A stretch of 6,475 nucleotides of DNA from contig JAFAPL010000916.1 in assembly GCA_019247135.1 (NCBI GenBank), forward strand, positions 1 to 6,475. The letters run 5' to 3'. The notes under the pieces are model-generated. The model did no database searches. It saw nothing but the letters and a program-made list of their open reading frames with translations, and was not told the DNA's origin. Every line of letters begins with the position of its first letter. Position 1 is the stretch's first letter. Of the stretch, positions 1-6,028 are shown piece after piece. This stretch comes from Chloroflexota bacterium (GTDB lineage Bacteria > Chloroflexota > UBA6077 > CF-72). The translations under genes were made by a program, and so were the position numbers.

Positions 1-888
1 GAGACCGTTGACCCGGCCTATGTCTCACGTCCGCGACCGATCGCTTTTCCCACGTCGGATGAGAAAACCGCGTACGCAACCTACTATCCGCCGACGAGCG
101 CTGATTTTCATGGGCCGCCAGGCGAGTTGCCGCCGCTGATCGTCGAAAGCCACGGCGGGCCAACCTCGTCGTCGCCCGCGCGCTTCAGCCTGGAGACCCA
201 GTACTGGACCAGCCGCGGCTTCGGTGTGGTCGACGTCAATTATGGCGGCAGCACCGGCTTCGGCCGCGAGTACCGCGAGCGACTCAAAGGCATGTGGGGT
301 ATCGTGGACGTTGACGATTGCATCAATGCCGCGCGCTACCTTGCGCAACACGGCGAGGTCGACGGCCGCCGGCTGGCCATCCGCGGCGGTAGCGCTGGCG
401 GCTACACGACGTTGTGCGCGCTGGTCTTCCACGACGACTTCGCCGCCGGTGCGTCCTACTACGGCGTGGCCGACTGCGAAGCGCTCGCGATCGATACGCA
501 CAAATTCGAGTCGCGCTACCTCGACAGTTTGATCGGACCGTACCCGGCCGATAAGAAGGTGTACGAGGAGCGCTCGCCGATCCACTACACCGACCGGCTG
601 TCGTGCCCGGTGATCCTGTTTCAGGGCTTGGAGGACCGGGTGGTGCCGCCATCGCAAGCGGAGCGTATGGTCGAGGCGCTGCGCGCGAAACACCTGCCGT
701 TTGCCTACCTGGCGTTCGAAGGTGAACAACACGGTTTTCGCAAAGCGGAAACGATCCGCCGCACGCTCGAAGCTGAGCTATACTTTTATAGCCGGGTATT
801 CGACTTCACCGCCGCGGGCGAGATCGAGCCGGTGGCCATCGAAAACCTGCTGAAGCGCCGCGCGCGGCAACATTTAACAATTCTGTAA
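1..888 (+). CDS. S9 family (prolyl oligopeptidase-type) serine peptidase, 5'-truncated by window edge
   Basis: The reading frame is open from base 1 to the TAA at 886-888, so 295 residues of the C-terminal part are visible and the true start is upstream of the window. This is the alpha/beta-hydrolase domain of a dipeptidyl aminopeptidase/acylaminoacyl-peptidase-like enzyme, which cleaves short peptides. Counting from the first visible codon, the HGGP oxyanion-region motif begins at His51. The nucleophile elbow GGSAGGY holds Ser131, the acid is Asp212 in GLEDRVVPP, and the base is His244 in GEQHGFR. All three catalytic residues are therefore present in the order and spacing usual for S9. Full-length S9C-type proteins usually run to 600-700 residues with an N-terminal beta-propeller, which would lie outside the window. 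There is no sign of a frameshift. The internal TTG at 127 is not a credible start because homology to the catalytic domain begins before it. Specificity (acylaminoacyl versus dipeptidyl) cannot be read from this fragment. Confidence 0.92.
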   Translation, partial: ETVDPAYVSRPRPIAFPTSDEKTAYATYYPPTSADFHGPPGELPPLIVESHGGPTSSSPARFSLETQYWTSRGFGVVDVNYGGSTGFGREYRERLKGMWGIVDVDDCINAARYLAQHGEVDGRRLAIRGGSAGGYTTLCALVFHDDFAAGASYYGVADCEALAIDTHKFESRYLDSLIGPYPADKKVYEERSPIHYTDRLSCPVILFQGLEDRVVPPSQAERMVEALRAKHLPFAYLAFEGEQHGFRKAETIRRTLEAELYFYSRVFDFTAAGEIEPVAIENLLKRRARQHLTIL

Positions 889-890
889 TC

Positions 891-947
891 CGCGTGACGC
901 TCCGCGTGACGCTTTTCGAGTCTCACGTGACGCTCCACGTGACGCTT
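891..947. repeat. Four copies of a 12-bp repeat, CRCGTGACGCTY, in two pairs
   Basis: Three bases after the peptidase stop codon lie CGCGTGACGCTC (891-902) and CGCGTGACGCTT (903-914). A 9-bp spacer follows, then CACGTGACGCTC (924-935) and CACGTGACGCTT (936-947). Within each pair the units differ only in the last base; between pairs they differ only in the second base. This looks like a 24-bp duplication in which both units later changed G to A, or the reverse. Each pair can fold on itself (see the two terminator entries). The array fills about half of the convergent gap between the peptidase and kinase genes. Confidence 0.85.
892..916 (+). terminator. Candidate intrinsic terminator for the peptidase gene (first repeat pair)
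   Basis: Bases 892-900 can pair with 904-912: GCGT and ACGC pair with the second GCGT and ACGC, interrupted by a single G-G mismatch, around a TCC loop (901-903). The stem is followed directly by TTTT (913-916). It starts 4 nt after the TAA of the peptidase. Position, stem and T run fit a rho-independent terminator acting on rightward transcription; the T run is short. Read on the minus strand the hairpin has no T run after it. No folding energy was computed. Confidence 0.45.
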
Positions 948-948
948 T
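923..948 (+). terminator. Second candidate terminator hairpin (second repeat pair)
   Basis: TCACGTG (923-929) and CACGTGA (936-942) form a perfect 7-bp stem around the loop ACGCTC, followed by CGC and then TTT (946-948). It may be a back-up terminator behind the first hairpin. The CACGTG cores are themselves palindromes, so a protein-binding site is an alternative reading. The T run is weak, hence low confidence. Confidence 0.3.
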
Positions 949-1013
949 GAAATTACGCTGAGCAAAAAGGATGCGCGGGCGGGCGGCGTGCGGACGCGAC
1001 AGGCGCAATTATT

Positions 1014-2777
1014 CTAAAAGGCGAGCGCGGCGAGGGCTTCGGCGAGCGCCGCGGCGGACTGGAAGCGATCTTCAGGGCGCTTCTGCAGCGCGCGATCGAC
1101 GATCTCCCGAACGGTCTCGGGTACGTGCTCTGGCAATGCTGGTGGCGGGTCCTCGCGATGTGCGCGCAAGGTGTCCAGCGGATCGCGGCCGGCGAACGGG
1201 ACGAAGCCGGCCAGCATCTCGTAGAGCACCACGCCCAGCGCGTACACGTCGGCTCGGCCGTCCACCTGATCGGCCCCGATCTCCTCGGGCGCGAGGTAGT
1301 CAGCGGTACCCACCAGCACGTTGGCGGGCGTCAGTCGCAGCACGTTTGCTTGCTCCGCCATCGCGGCCGCCAGTCCGAAGTCCGAGAGCACCGGCTGCCC
1401 ATCCGCGCGCAGCAGGATGTTGGATGGTTTGACGTCGCGATGCACCAGGCCAGCCGCGTGGACGACCGCCAGTGCCTCCGCGACGCCACGCGCCACGCGG
1501 ACGGCTTCAGACACCGTCATCGGCTCTGGATACTGCGCCCGCAACACGCGATCCAGCGCGTCCGGCAGCCACTCCATCGCCAGATACGTTCCCCCACCCA
1601 GACGGTCCGCAACGGGTCCGACCTCCAGCACGCGCACGATGCCCGGGTGGCGCAGGCCCGAGAGCAGCGTCGCCTCACGCTCGAGGCGTGCGCGCAGCTC
1701 CGGTGCCGCACCCCAGCTCGCAGGCAGCACCTTCAGCGCCACGGCGACCCCGTCTACCTCGCGGACTGCGCTGTACACCACCGACATGCCACCGCTCCCG
1801 AGCTGCGCCACCACGCGGTACGGTCCAATGCGGAGTCCGGCCGGCCCGGCCGGAGGCAAGCCGGATTCGGCCCGCTCAATCACCAGCGTCGCCATTGCCA
1901 GGCGCTCCGCGAGCGCGCGGTTGAGCGCGCCGAGCAAACGCGGACTGCTGCCGAGGATGCGATCGAAATCCACTCGCTCCAGCATCCACAACACGCTGTC
2001 TTCGAGCGCGACCACGTCGGCGGTCCGCGGCGAGCCGATCAGCAGCGCCAGCTCGCCGAAACAGTCGCCCGCACCGAGCCGATACAACCCCGCGCCGTCC
2101 CCCAGCCGCACTTCCACGCTGCCCGCCTGCACGATGTAAAACCGGGTCCCCGGCTCGCCGCGCCGACACACCGTCGTGCCCGCCGCGACACGCTCCTCCG
2201 CCAGTGCCCGCCAGACCGCCACCAGCTCACCAGACGGGGCATCGCGGAACAACGGCACCCGCCGCAACGCATGCGCGAGCTGGTCAGCACGGCCACGCCA
2301 GCGCAAGATACCCGCCAGGCGTCTCGTCCGCTGGACAGGTTCGGCGGCCGGCGGTGACTGCGGTTCCGCGGCCGCAGCCACGCGGAACTCGACCACGTGG
2401 GCATCGAAAAAGTCCTGGCCGAGCCGGCGCGCCACCGCCACGCGGTGGTGGCCGTCCAGAACGTAGTACTCGCTCGGCGCATCTCCGCGTTTGATCTTGT
2501 ACAGCTCCAATGGCGGCAGCAGTTTGCCCTCGACCATCGCGGCTGCCACGCGCCGAAACCGCTGCGTCACCTGTTCGCCAGTTCGATAAAAGAAATCGCT
2601 GCGCAGCACCTGCCAGCGGTTGACGCTGCCTACGATGCGCTCGACGGGGACGTCCACAATCCCGCGGTCCACGTGCGAAACCAGACCGCCGGCCGCGTGC
2701 AGCGCCTCGTCGAAACCGCGCAATCCACGCCGCTGCCCCCTTATCCGCGCTAGCGCACGCTCGAGCACCGGCTTCAT
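1014..2777 (-). CDS. ParB-like domain + cyclic-nucleotide-binding domain + Hanks-type Ser/Thr protein kinase fusion
   Basis: This 587-residue protein has three domains and no visible signal peptide or membrane helix, so it is probably cytosolic. Residues about 30-135 are a ParB/sulfiredoxin-like domain with the motif LDGHHRVAVAR (107-117). After a Pro/Ala-rich linker, residues about 172-298 form a cyclic-nucleotide-binding domain. Its phosphate-binding cassette (240-257) reads FGELALLIGSPRTADVVA, with Glu242 and Arg251 in the ligand-binding positions. Residues about 318-585 are a kinase with a Gly-rich loop GSGGMS (327-332), Lys349 in VALK, Glu368 of helix C, HRDVKPSN (446-453), DFG (466-468), GTADYLAPEE (490-499) and Asp510 of helix F. 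It therefore looks catalytically complete, and the chain ends right after the kinase fold. ATG at 2777 is the only sensible start: an in-frame stop lies nine codons upstream with no ATG, GTG or TTG between. The Shine-Dalgarno match is weak. The domain identities are secure. What it senses and phosphorylates is unknown, and no phosphatase or obvious target gene is adjacent. Confidence 0.93.
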   Translation of the reverse strand: MKPVLERALARIRGQRRGLRGFDEALHAAGGLVSHVDRGIVDVPVERIVGSVNRWQVLRSDFFYRTGEQVTQRFRRVAAAMVEGKLLPPLELYKIKRGDAPSEYYVLDGHHRVAVARRLGQDFFDAHVVEFRVAAAAEPQSPPAAEPVQRTRRLAGILRWRGRADQLAHALRRVPLFRDAPSGELVAVWRALAEERVAAGTTVCRRGEPGTRFYIVQAGSVEVRLGDGAGLYRLGAGDCFGELALLIGSPRTADVVALEDSVLWMLERVDFDRILGSSPRLLGALNRALAERLAMATLVIERAESGLPPAGPAGLRIGPYRVVAQLGSGGMSVVYSAVREVDGVAVALKVLPASWGAAPELRARLEREATLLSGLRHPGIVRVLEVGPVADRLGGGTYLAMEWLPDALDRVLRAQYPEPMTVSEAVRVARGVAEALAVVHAAGLVHRDVKPSNILLRADGQPVLSDFGLAAAMAEQANVLRLTPANVLVGTADYLAPEEIGADQVDGRADVYALGVVLYEMLAGFVPFAGRDPLDTLRAHREDPPPALPEHVPETVREIVDRALQKRPEDRFQSAAALAEALAALAF

Positions 2778-2855
2778 ACGCGCCCCGCGTCGTCGACTAC
2801 ATCAAACGCCCGTCGGCGGCGAATCGCCTGGGTGCCGAAAGTTCAGCATTCCGAT

Positions 2856-2878
2856 CGCGACCGTGCGCTCAGGTCGCG
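2856..2878 (-). other. Inverted repeat (7-bp stem, 9-nt loop) in the gap between the hydrolase and kinase genes
   Basis: CGCGACC (2856-2862) and GGTCGCG (2872-2878) are perfect inverted repeats inside the 121-bp gap 2778-2898. Leftward transcription would meet the hairpin 20 nt after the hydrolase stop codon. No T run follows, so a strong intrinsic terminator is unlikely. It may mark a weak or factor-dependent end of the operon transcript, stabilise its 3' end, or be an operator for the kinase gene. I saw no convincing -35/-10 pair for the kinase in the rest of the gap. Confidence 0.35.
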
Positions 2879-2898
2879 GGCCGAGTACGACCATACAC

Positions 2899-4227
2899 TT
2901 ATGCTACCGCTGTCGCGAGCCAATCGAGCGTCACCGCGGCGGTCCAGGATTGGTCCAGGGAACCCAGCGGTTCGGCCGTGTACGGCTCGAAATACTCGCC
3001 GAACCGCGAATCGGGACGCGACAGAAGCTCCAGGTTTGCCGCTCGCAGCCGCTCGGCCGCTTCCGATTGCCCGTGCCGCCGCAGACCCGACCAGAACAGC
3101 CAGTTGGCGATGGGCCAGGCGGGGCCACGCCAGTACCTGCGACGGTCGAAGCCCACCGAACCCGGAGCCGTGCTCGGCACTACCGCGTGCGCAAAGTCGG
3201 CAGCACCCGCGAAACCGTCACCTTGCAGACGCTGGACGAGCGTTCGGAGCAATTCGGAATCCAGTTGCGGCAGCAACAGCGGTGCGAGCCCCGCGCACGT
3301 TTCGACGCGCACCGCCGATTCCGTTCGCTCGTCGAAATCGAGCGCAAGTTGTAGCTTATGCTCAAACGCGTGTTGGACTCCAGATGCAAACCGATCGCGC
3401 CACACGCGCAGCTCGTTCAGCTCACCCGCAGTCCGGCCGACCGCGGTACCGACATCCTCCAACGCATGGCATGCCGCGGCAAAGATCGCACTCATCAACA
3501 CGTCGCGAACGAGAAATGGATAATTCTGTTGCACCTCGGAGTCCGAGTACGCGGCGCGCTTCAATAACTCCACAAGCCAGAGATAACGATCGTACTCCGC
3601 CTGAGTTGGACGCTCCGACGGATCACTGACGTGCTTGACGTCGTGGCGTGTGTACGGCTCCAGATCGCCAACTTCGATGCGCGCGAGCGTCGAATCCCAA
3701 CGTGGGGAATTGTCGGTGCCGCTTTCCCACGGATGATAGATCAGCAACAACCCGCGTTCATCCGGGTCACGCGCTTCGGCGAGATATCTGTGCCACCTGA
3801 GCATTTTCCCGTACAAGCGTGCAATTCGCTCCACGAACGCCTGCGAGGCAAGCTGCCGAGCCACCTGATTCAATCGCTGGAGCGCGATCGCGTGGACGGG
3901 CGGCTGGATCAGTCCACTCGTGCGGAGTCCGTGCGGAGCGTGCGGAGAGATTTCGGACGCCCACCGCTCCGGACCAGGAAAATAGCCGGTTGCTTCCGGA
4001 TTGAACACGATGTGCGGGACCCGCCCGTCGCTCCATTGTGCTGCAAACAAACTCTCCAGCTCGCGCAAGGCACGATCCACGTCCACGTGCGCCAGACCAA
4101 TGGCGATAAATGCGCTGTCCCAGCTCCACTGGTGCGGATACAGACGCGGAGCCGGCTTTGTCCAGTCACCCAGGTCGTTGTTTCGCAGCACCAGCAGCGC
4201 CGCATCGCGGAGTCGATCGTGCATCAT
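2899..4227 (-). CDS. GH63-type glucosylglycerate/mannosylglycerate hydrolase
   Basis: A glycoside hydrolase of the (alpha/alpha)6-barrel type, predicted to hydrolyse glucosylglycerate or mannosylglycerate (compatible solutes) to the hexose and D-glycerate in the cytoplasm. There is no signal peptide. From the chosen start the protein has 442 residues, as expected for this family (about 440-450). The N-terminal LYPHQWSWDSAF (29-40) is the family hallmark. HPWESGTDNSPRWD (165-178) carries the probable general acid Asp172. RYWRGPAWPIANW (364-376) and FGEYFEPYT (409-417) follow, the latter with Glu411 or Glu414 as the likely base, then the closing SLDQSWTAA. An ATG at 4473 also opens this frame, but its first 82 codons lie inside the SDR gene and give low-complexity Arg-rich sequence. 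Starts at 4230 (GTG), 4227 or 4224 (ATG) fall just after the SDR stop and immediately before the conserved region. The gap to the SDR is 8 nt, so it is the third gene of the operon. The exact sugar (glucose or mannose) cannot be told. Confidence 0.9.
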   Translation of the reverse strand: MMHDRLRDAALLVLRNNDLGDWTKPAPRLYPHQWSWDSAFIAIGLAHVDVDRALRELESLFAAQWSDGRVPHIVFNPEATGYFPGPERWASEISPHAPHGLRTSGLIQPPVHAIALQRLNQVARQLASQAFVERIARLYGKMLRWHRYLAEARDPDERGLLLIYHPWESGTDNSPRWDSTLARIEVGDLEPYTRHDVKHVSDPSERPTQAEYDRYLWLVELLKRAAYSDSEVQQNYPFLVRDVLMSAIFAAACHALEDVGTAVGRTAGELNELRVWRDRFASGVQHAFEHKLQLALDFDERTESAVRVETCAGLAPLLLPQLDSELLRTLVQRLQGDGFAGAADFAHAVVPSTAPGSVGFDRRRYWRGPAWPIANWLFWSGLRRHGQSEAAERLRAANLELLSRPDSRFGEYFEPYTAEPLGSLDQSWTAAVTLDWLATAVA

Positions 4228-4235
4228 CACGCGAT

Positions 4236-5000
4236 TTACCAGGCGGTCCAACCGCAGTCGACCGGCAGCGTCACTCCGGTGACCATGTCGGCCTGAGGTG
4301 ATGCGAGGAAAACGACGGCATCTGCGATCGCTTCCGGAGTTGCGAGCTTTCCCATGGGAGTCCGTTCCAGCACCGGGCGTAACCTGGCGGGATCGGCGAA
4401 CATTTGCTCCGTCAACGGAGTGAGAACGTACGTCGGAGCCACAGCATTCACGTTGATATTGTGCTCGGCCCATTCAATTGCCAGCGCACGTGTCATGTTG
4501 ACCACGCCGGCTTTGCTCGAGCAATACGCGACACCGCTCCCGAAGGGCGAGCCCACCAGACCCATGATGGAGGCGATGCTGACAACTTTCCCACCATGAC
4601 CCTGGCGCACCATCTGCGTCGCCGCGGCCTGAGCGGAGAAGAAGACTCCGCGCAGATTCACGTCGACGACGGCGTCCCAATCCGCTTCCGACACCTCGAG
4701 CGCCGTCTTCCGCACGTTCAAACCCGCATTACAGACGACAATGTCGACGCTCCCGAGCGTGGCCACGGTTTCGTCCACGGCGGATTTTATTGAGGCGACC
4801 TCACGCACGTCGATCTGGATGCCACACGCCTCGGTCTTCTCGCGAAGCGCGCCCACCACTCGCTCGACGTCCGTTGCGCGATTCGGCAGGTCGGCCAGAG
4901 CAACCGACGCGCCGCGGTCCGCGAATGCCGCGCCGATCGCGCGTCCGAACCCGCCACTCCCGCCCGTGATGAGTGCCACCTTCCCTCGCAGGTCGTCCAT
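4236..5000 (-). CDS. SDR family NAD(P)-dependent oxidoreductase
   Basis: A classical short-chain dehydrogenase/reductase of 254 residues, the usual length. The cofactor motif TGGSGGFG spans residues 12-19, and Asp37 at the end of strand beta-2 favours NAD over NADP. NAG is at 91-93 and the catalytic tetrad is Asn115, Ser144, Tyr159 and Lys163 in AYCSSK. The C-terminal VTGVTLPVDCGWTAW matches the pattern of gluconate 5-dehydrogenase, polyol and sugar-acid SDRs, except that Cys249 sits where Gly is usual. It probably interconverts a hydroxyl and keto group on a polyol, sugar or sugar acid; the substrate cannot be assigned. It starts 9 nt after the ADH stop codon and ends 8 nt before the glycosidase start, so the three genes are very likely co-transcribed. 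Shine-Dalgarno sequence is poor, suggesting translational coupling. Confidence 0.93.
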   Translation of the reverse strand: MDDLRGKVALITGGSGGFGRAIGAAFADRGASVALADLPNRATDVERVVGALREKTEACGIQIDVREVASIKSAVDETVATLGSVDIVVCNAGLNVRKTALEVSEADWDAVVDVNLRGVFFSAQAAATQMVRQGHGGKVVSIASIMGLVGSPFGSGVAYCSSKAGVVNMTRALAIEWAEHNINVNAVAPTYVLTPLTEQMFADPARLRPVLERTPMGKLATPEAIADAVVFLASPQADMVTGVTLPVDCGWTAW

Positions 5001-5009
5001 GCCGGCAGG

Positions 5010-5999
5010 CTAGCCGATTCGCAGCACGGCGGCCGCCGCATGCAGGCTGCCGGCTCGCAAAGCGTTCAGCGCTTCGTTGGCTTCATCGAGCGTGAACGGC
5101 TGCACCGACGTCCGCAGTTGCATCTCGGCGGCGATCTGCATGAACTCGGCGCCGTCGGCGCGGGTCAGGTTCGCAACCGAGCGTACGGCGCGTTCCTCCC
5201 ACAAGAGCCGATACGCAAACTGCGGAATGTCGCTCATGTAGATGCCGCCGCTCACCACGATCCCACCTTTGTCCATTGTTGCCAACGCGGCAGGGACAAG
5301 GGCGCCCACAGGAGCAAACAACAAGGCGGCGTCGAGCTTCTCGGGCGGCAGCTCGTCCGAGCCGCCCGCCCAAACTGCCCCGAGGTCGCGGGCGAACGCT
5401 TGCGTCGAACGGTCCCCCGCCCTGGTAAACGCGTACACGCGGCGACCCTGTGCGACCGCCACTTGAGCCACGATGTGCGCGGCCGCGCCGAAGCCGTAGA
5501 TGCCGACCCGTTCGACGTCGCCGGCGAGTCGCAGCGTTCGATAGCCGATCAGGCCCGCGCACATGAGCGGCGCTGCCTCGAGGTCGCCGTAGCGCGGCGG
5601 GATCTTCAAGCAATATCGCGCATCCGCGACAACGTGCTCGGCGTAGCCCCCGTCGACGGTATAACCGGTAAACAGGGCCGCATCGCACAGGTTCTCCTGG
5701 CCGCGTCTGCAGAATCGGCACGTCTGGTCGGTCCAGCCGAGCCACGGCACGCCGACGCGGTCACCCGGACGCAGTTCATCGACACCACGACCGACCTGTT
5801 CGATCTCCCCGACGATCTCGTGCCCGAGCACGAGCGGCAGTTTTGGCCGATCCAGTTCGCCGTCAACGATGTGAAGGTCAGTTCGACACACGCCACACGC
5901 GCGAACGCGCAACTGCACCTTGCCTTGCTCGGGCATGGGCAGTGCAATGTCGTCCAGCTGGAGTGGCGTTCTCGGCGCCAGCAGTCGCATCGCGCGCAT
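5010..5999 (-). CDS. Zinc-dependent alcohol dehydrogenase (medium-chain, CAD2/propanol-preferring type)
   Basis: A 329-residue medium-chain dehydrogenase, first gene of the minus-strand operon, expected to oxidise an alcohol or reduce an aldehyde with NAD(P). Numbered from the chosen start, the catalytic zinc ligands are Cys38 (GVCRTD), His60/Glu61 (LGHE) and Cys147. The Rossmann motif YGFGAAAH is at 168-175. The structural-zinc lobe reads TDQTCRFCRRGQENLC, with Cys94, Cys97 and Cys105 present but Asp91 where the first of four Cys normally stands. The frame also opens at ATG 6026, nine codons earlier. I prefer 5999 because the family normally begins MRAM- or MKAM-, because the extension PDYPTPGS is not family-like, and because 6026 would leave only 2 bp before the divergent gene. 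An AGG lies 5-7 nt upstream of the 5999 ATG. A neighbouring SDR suggests a shared pathway; the substrate is unknown. Confidence 0.92.
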   Translation of the reverse strand: MRAMRLLAPRTPLQLDDIALPMPEQGKVQLRVRACGVCRTDLHIVDGELDRPKLPLVLGHEIVGEIEQVGRGVDELRPGDRVGVPWLGWTDQTCRFCRRGQENLCDAALFTGYTVDGGYAEHVVADARYCLKIPPRYGDLEAAPLMCAGLIGYRTLRLAGDVERVGIYGFGAAAHIVAQVAVAQGRRVYAFTRAGDRSTQAFARDLGAVWAGGSDELPPEKLDAALLFAPVGALVPAALATMDKGGIVVSGGIYMSDIPQFAYRLLWEERAVRSVANLTRADGAEFMQIAAEMQLRTSVQPFTLDEANEALNALRAGSLHAAAAVLRIG

Positions 6000-6028
6000 G
6001 GAGCCTGGCGTGGGGTAGTCTGGCATAC
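6000..6028. promoter_or_regulatory. Very short divergent intergenic region between ADH operon and tartrate-dehydrogenase-like gene
   Basis: Two divergent start codons are 29 bp apart (or 2 bp if the ADH uses ATG 6026), so this stretch and the adjacent coding bases must hold both promoters. On the plus strand TAGTCT (6016-6021) fits the TANNNT form of a -10 element and ends 7 nt before ATG 6029, as seen in leaderless bacterial promoters. No good -35 is visible and no Shine-Dalgarno precedes 6029 at normal spacing. The -10 call is tentative. Confidence 0.3.

Noticed and set aside
25..732. Minus-strand open frame of 235 codons opposite the S9 peptidase
   Set aside because: Low-complexity Arg/Ala/Val-rich translation opposite a gene with an intact Ser-Asp-His triad; a shadow frame.
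891..947. CRISPR-like array
   Set aside because: Units are 12 bp, directly abutting in pairs, with a single 9-bp spacer; this does not fit CRISPR repeat or spacer lengths and no cas gene is near.
964..1007. Possible leftward terminator for the kinase gene (TGCGC/GCGCA pairing plus A run at 964-968, read as T run on the minus strand)
   Set aside because: The stem is only 5 bp with a 26-nt loop, and the inner GCGT/ACGC stem (986-997) is 4 bp; too weak to call without folding energies.
1125..2357. Long plus-strand open frame of 410 codons opposite the kinase gene
   Set aside because: His/Arg/Gln-rich translation with no recognisable domain, antisense to a gene with clear kinase, cNMP and ParB-like motifs. 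It is an artefact of high GC codon use.
4228..4473. N-terminal extension of the GH63 hydrolase from ATG 4473 (82 extra residues)
   Set aside because: It lies within the well-supported SDR gene in another frame, gives Arg/Ser/Gly-rich sequence with no family similarity, and the family's conserved N-terminus begins just after 4227.
6000..6026. Nine-codon extension of the ADH from ATG 6026
   Set aside because: Family members normally begin at the MRAM-type start (5999), and the extension would leave 2 bp to the divergent gene. It cannot be ruled out.
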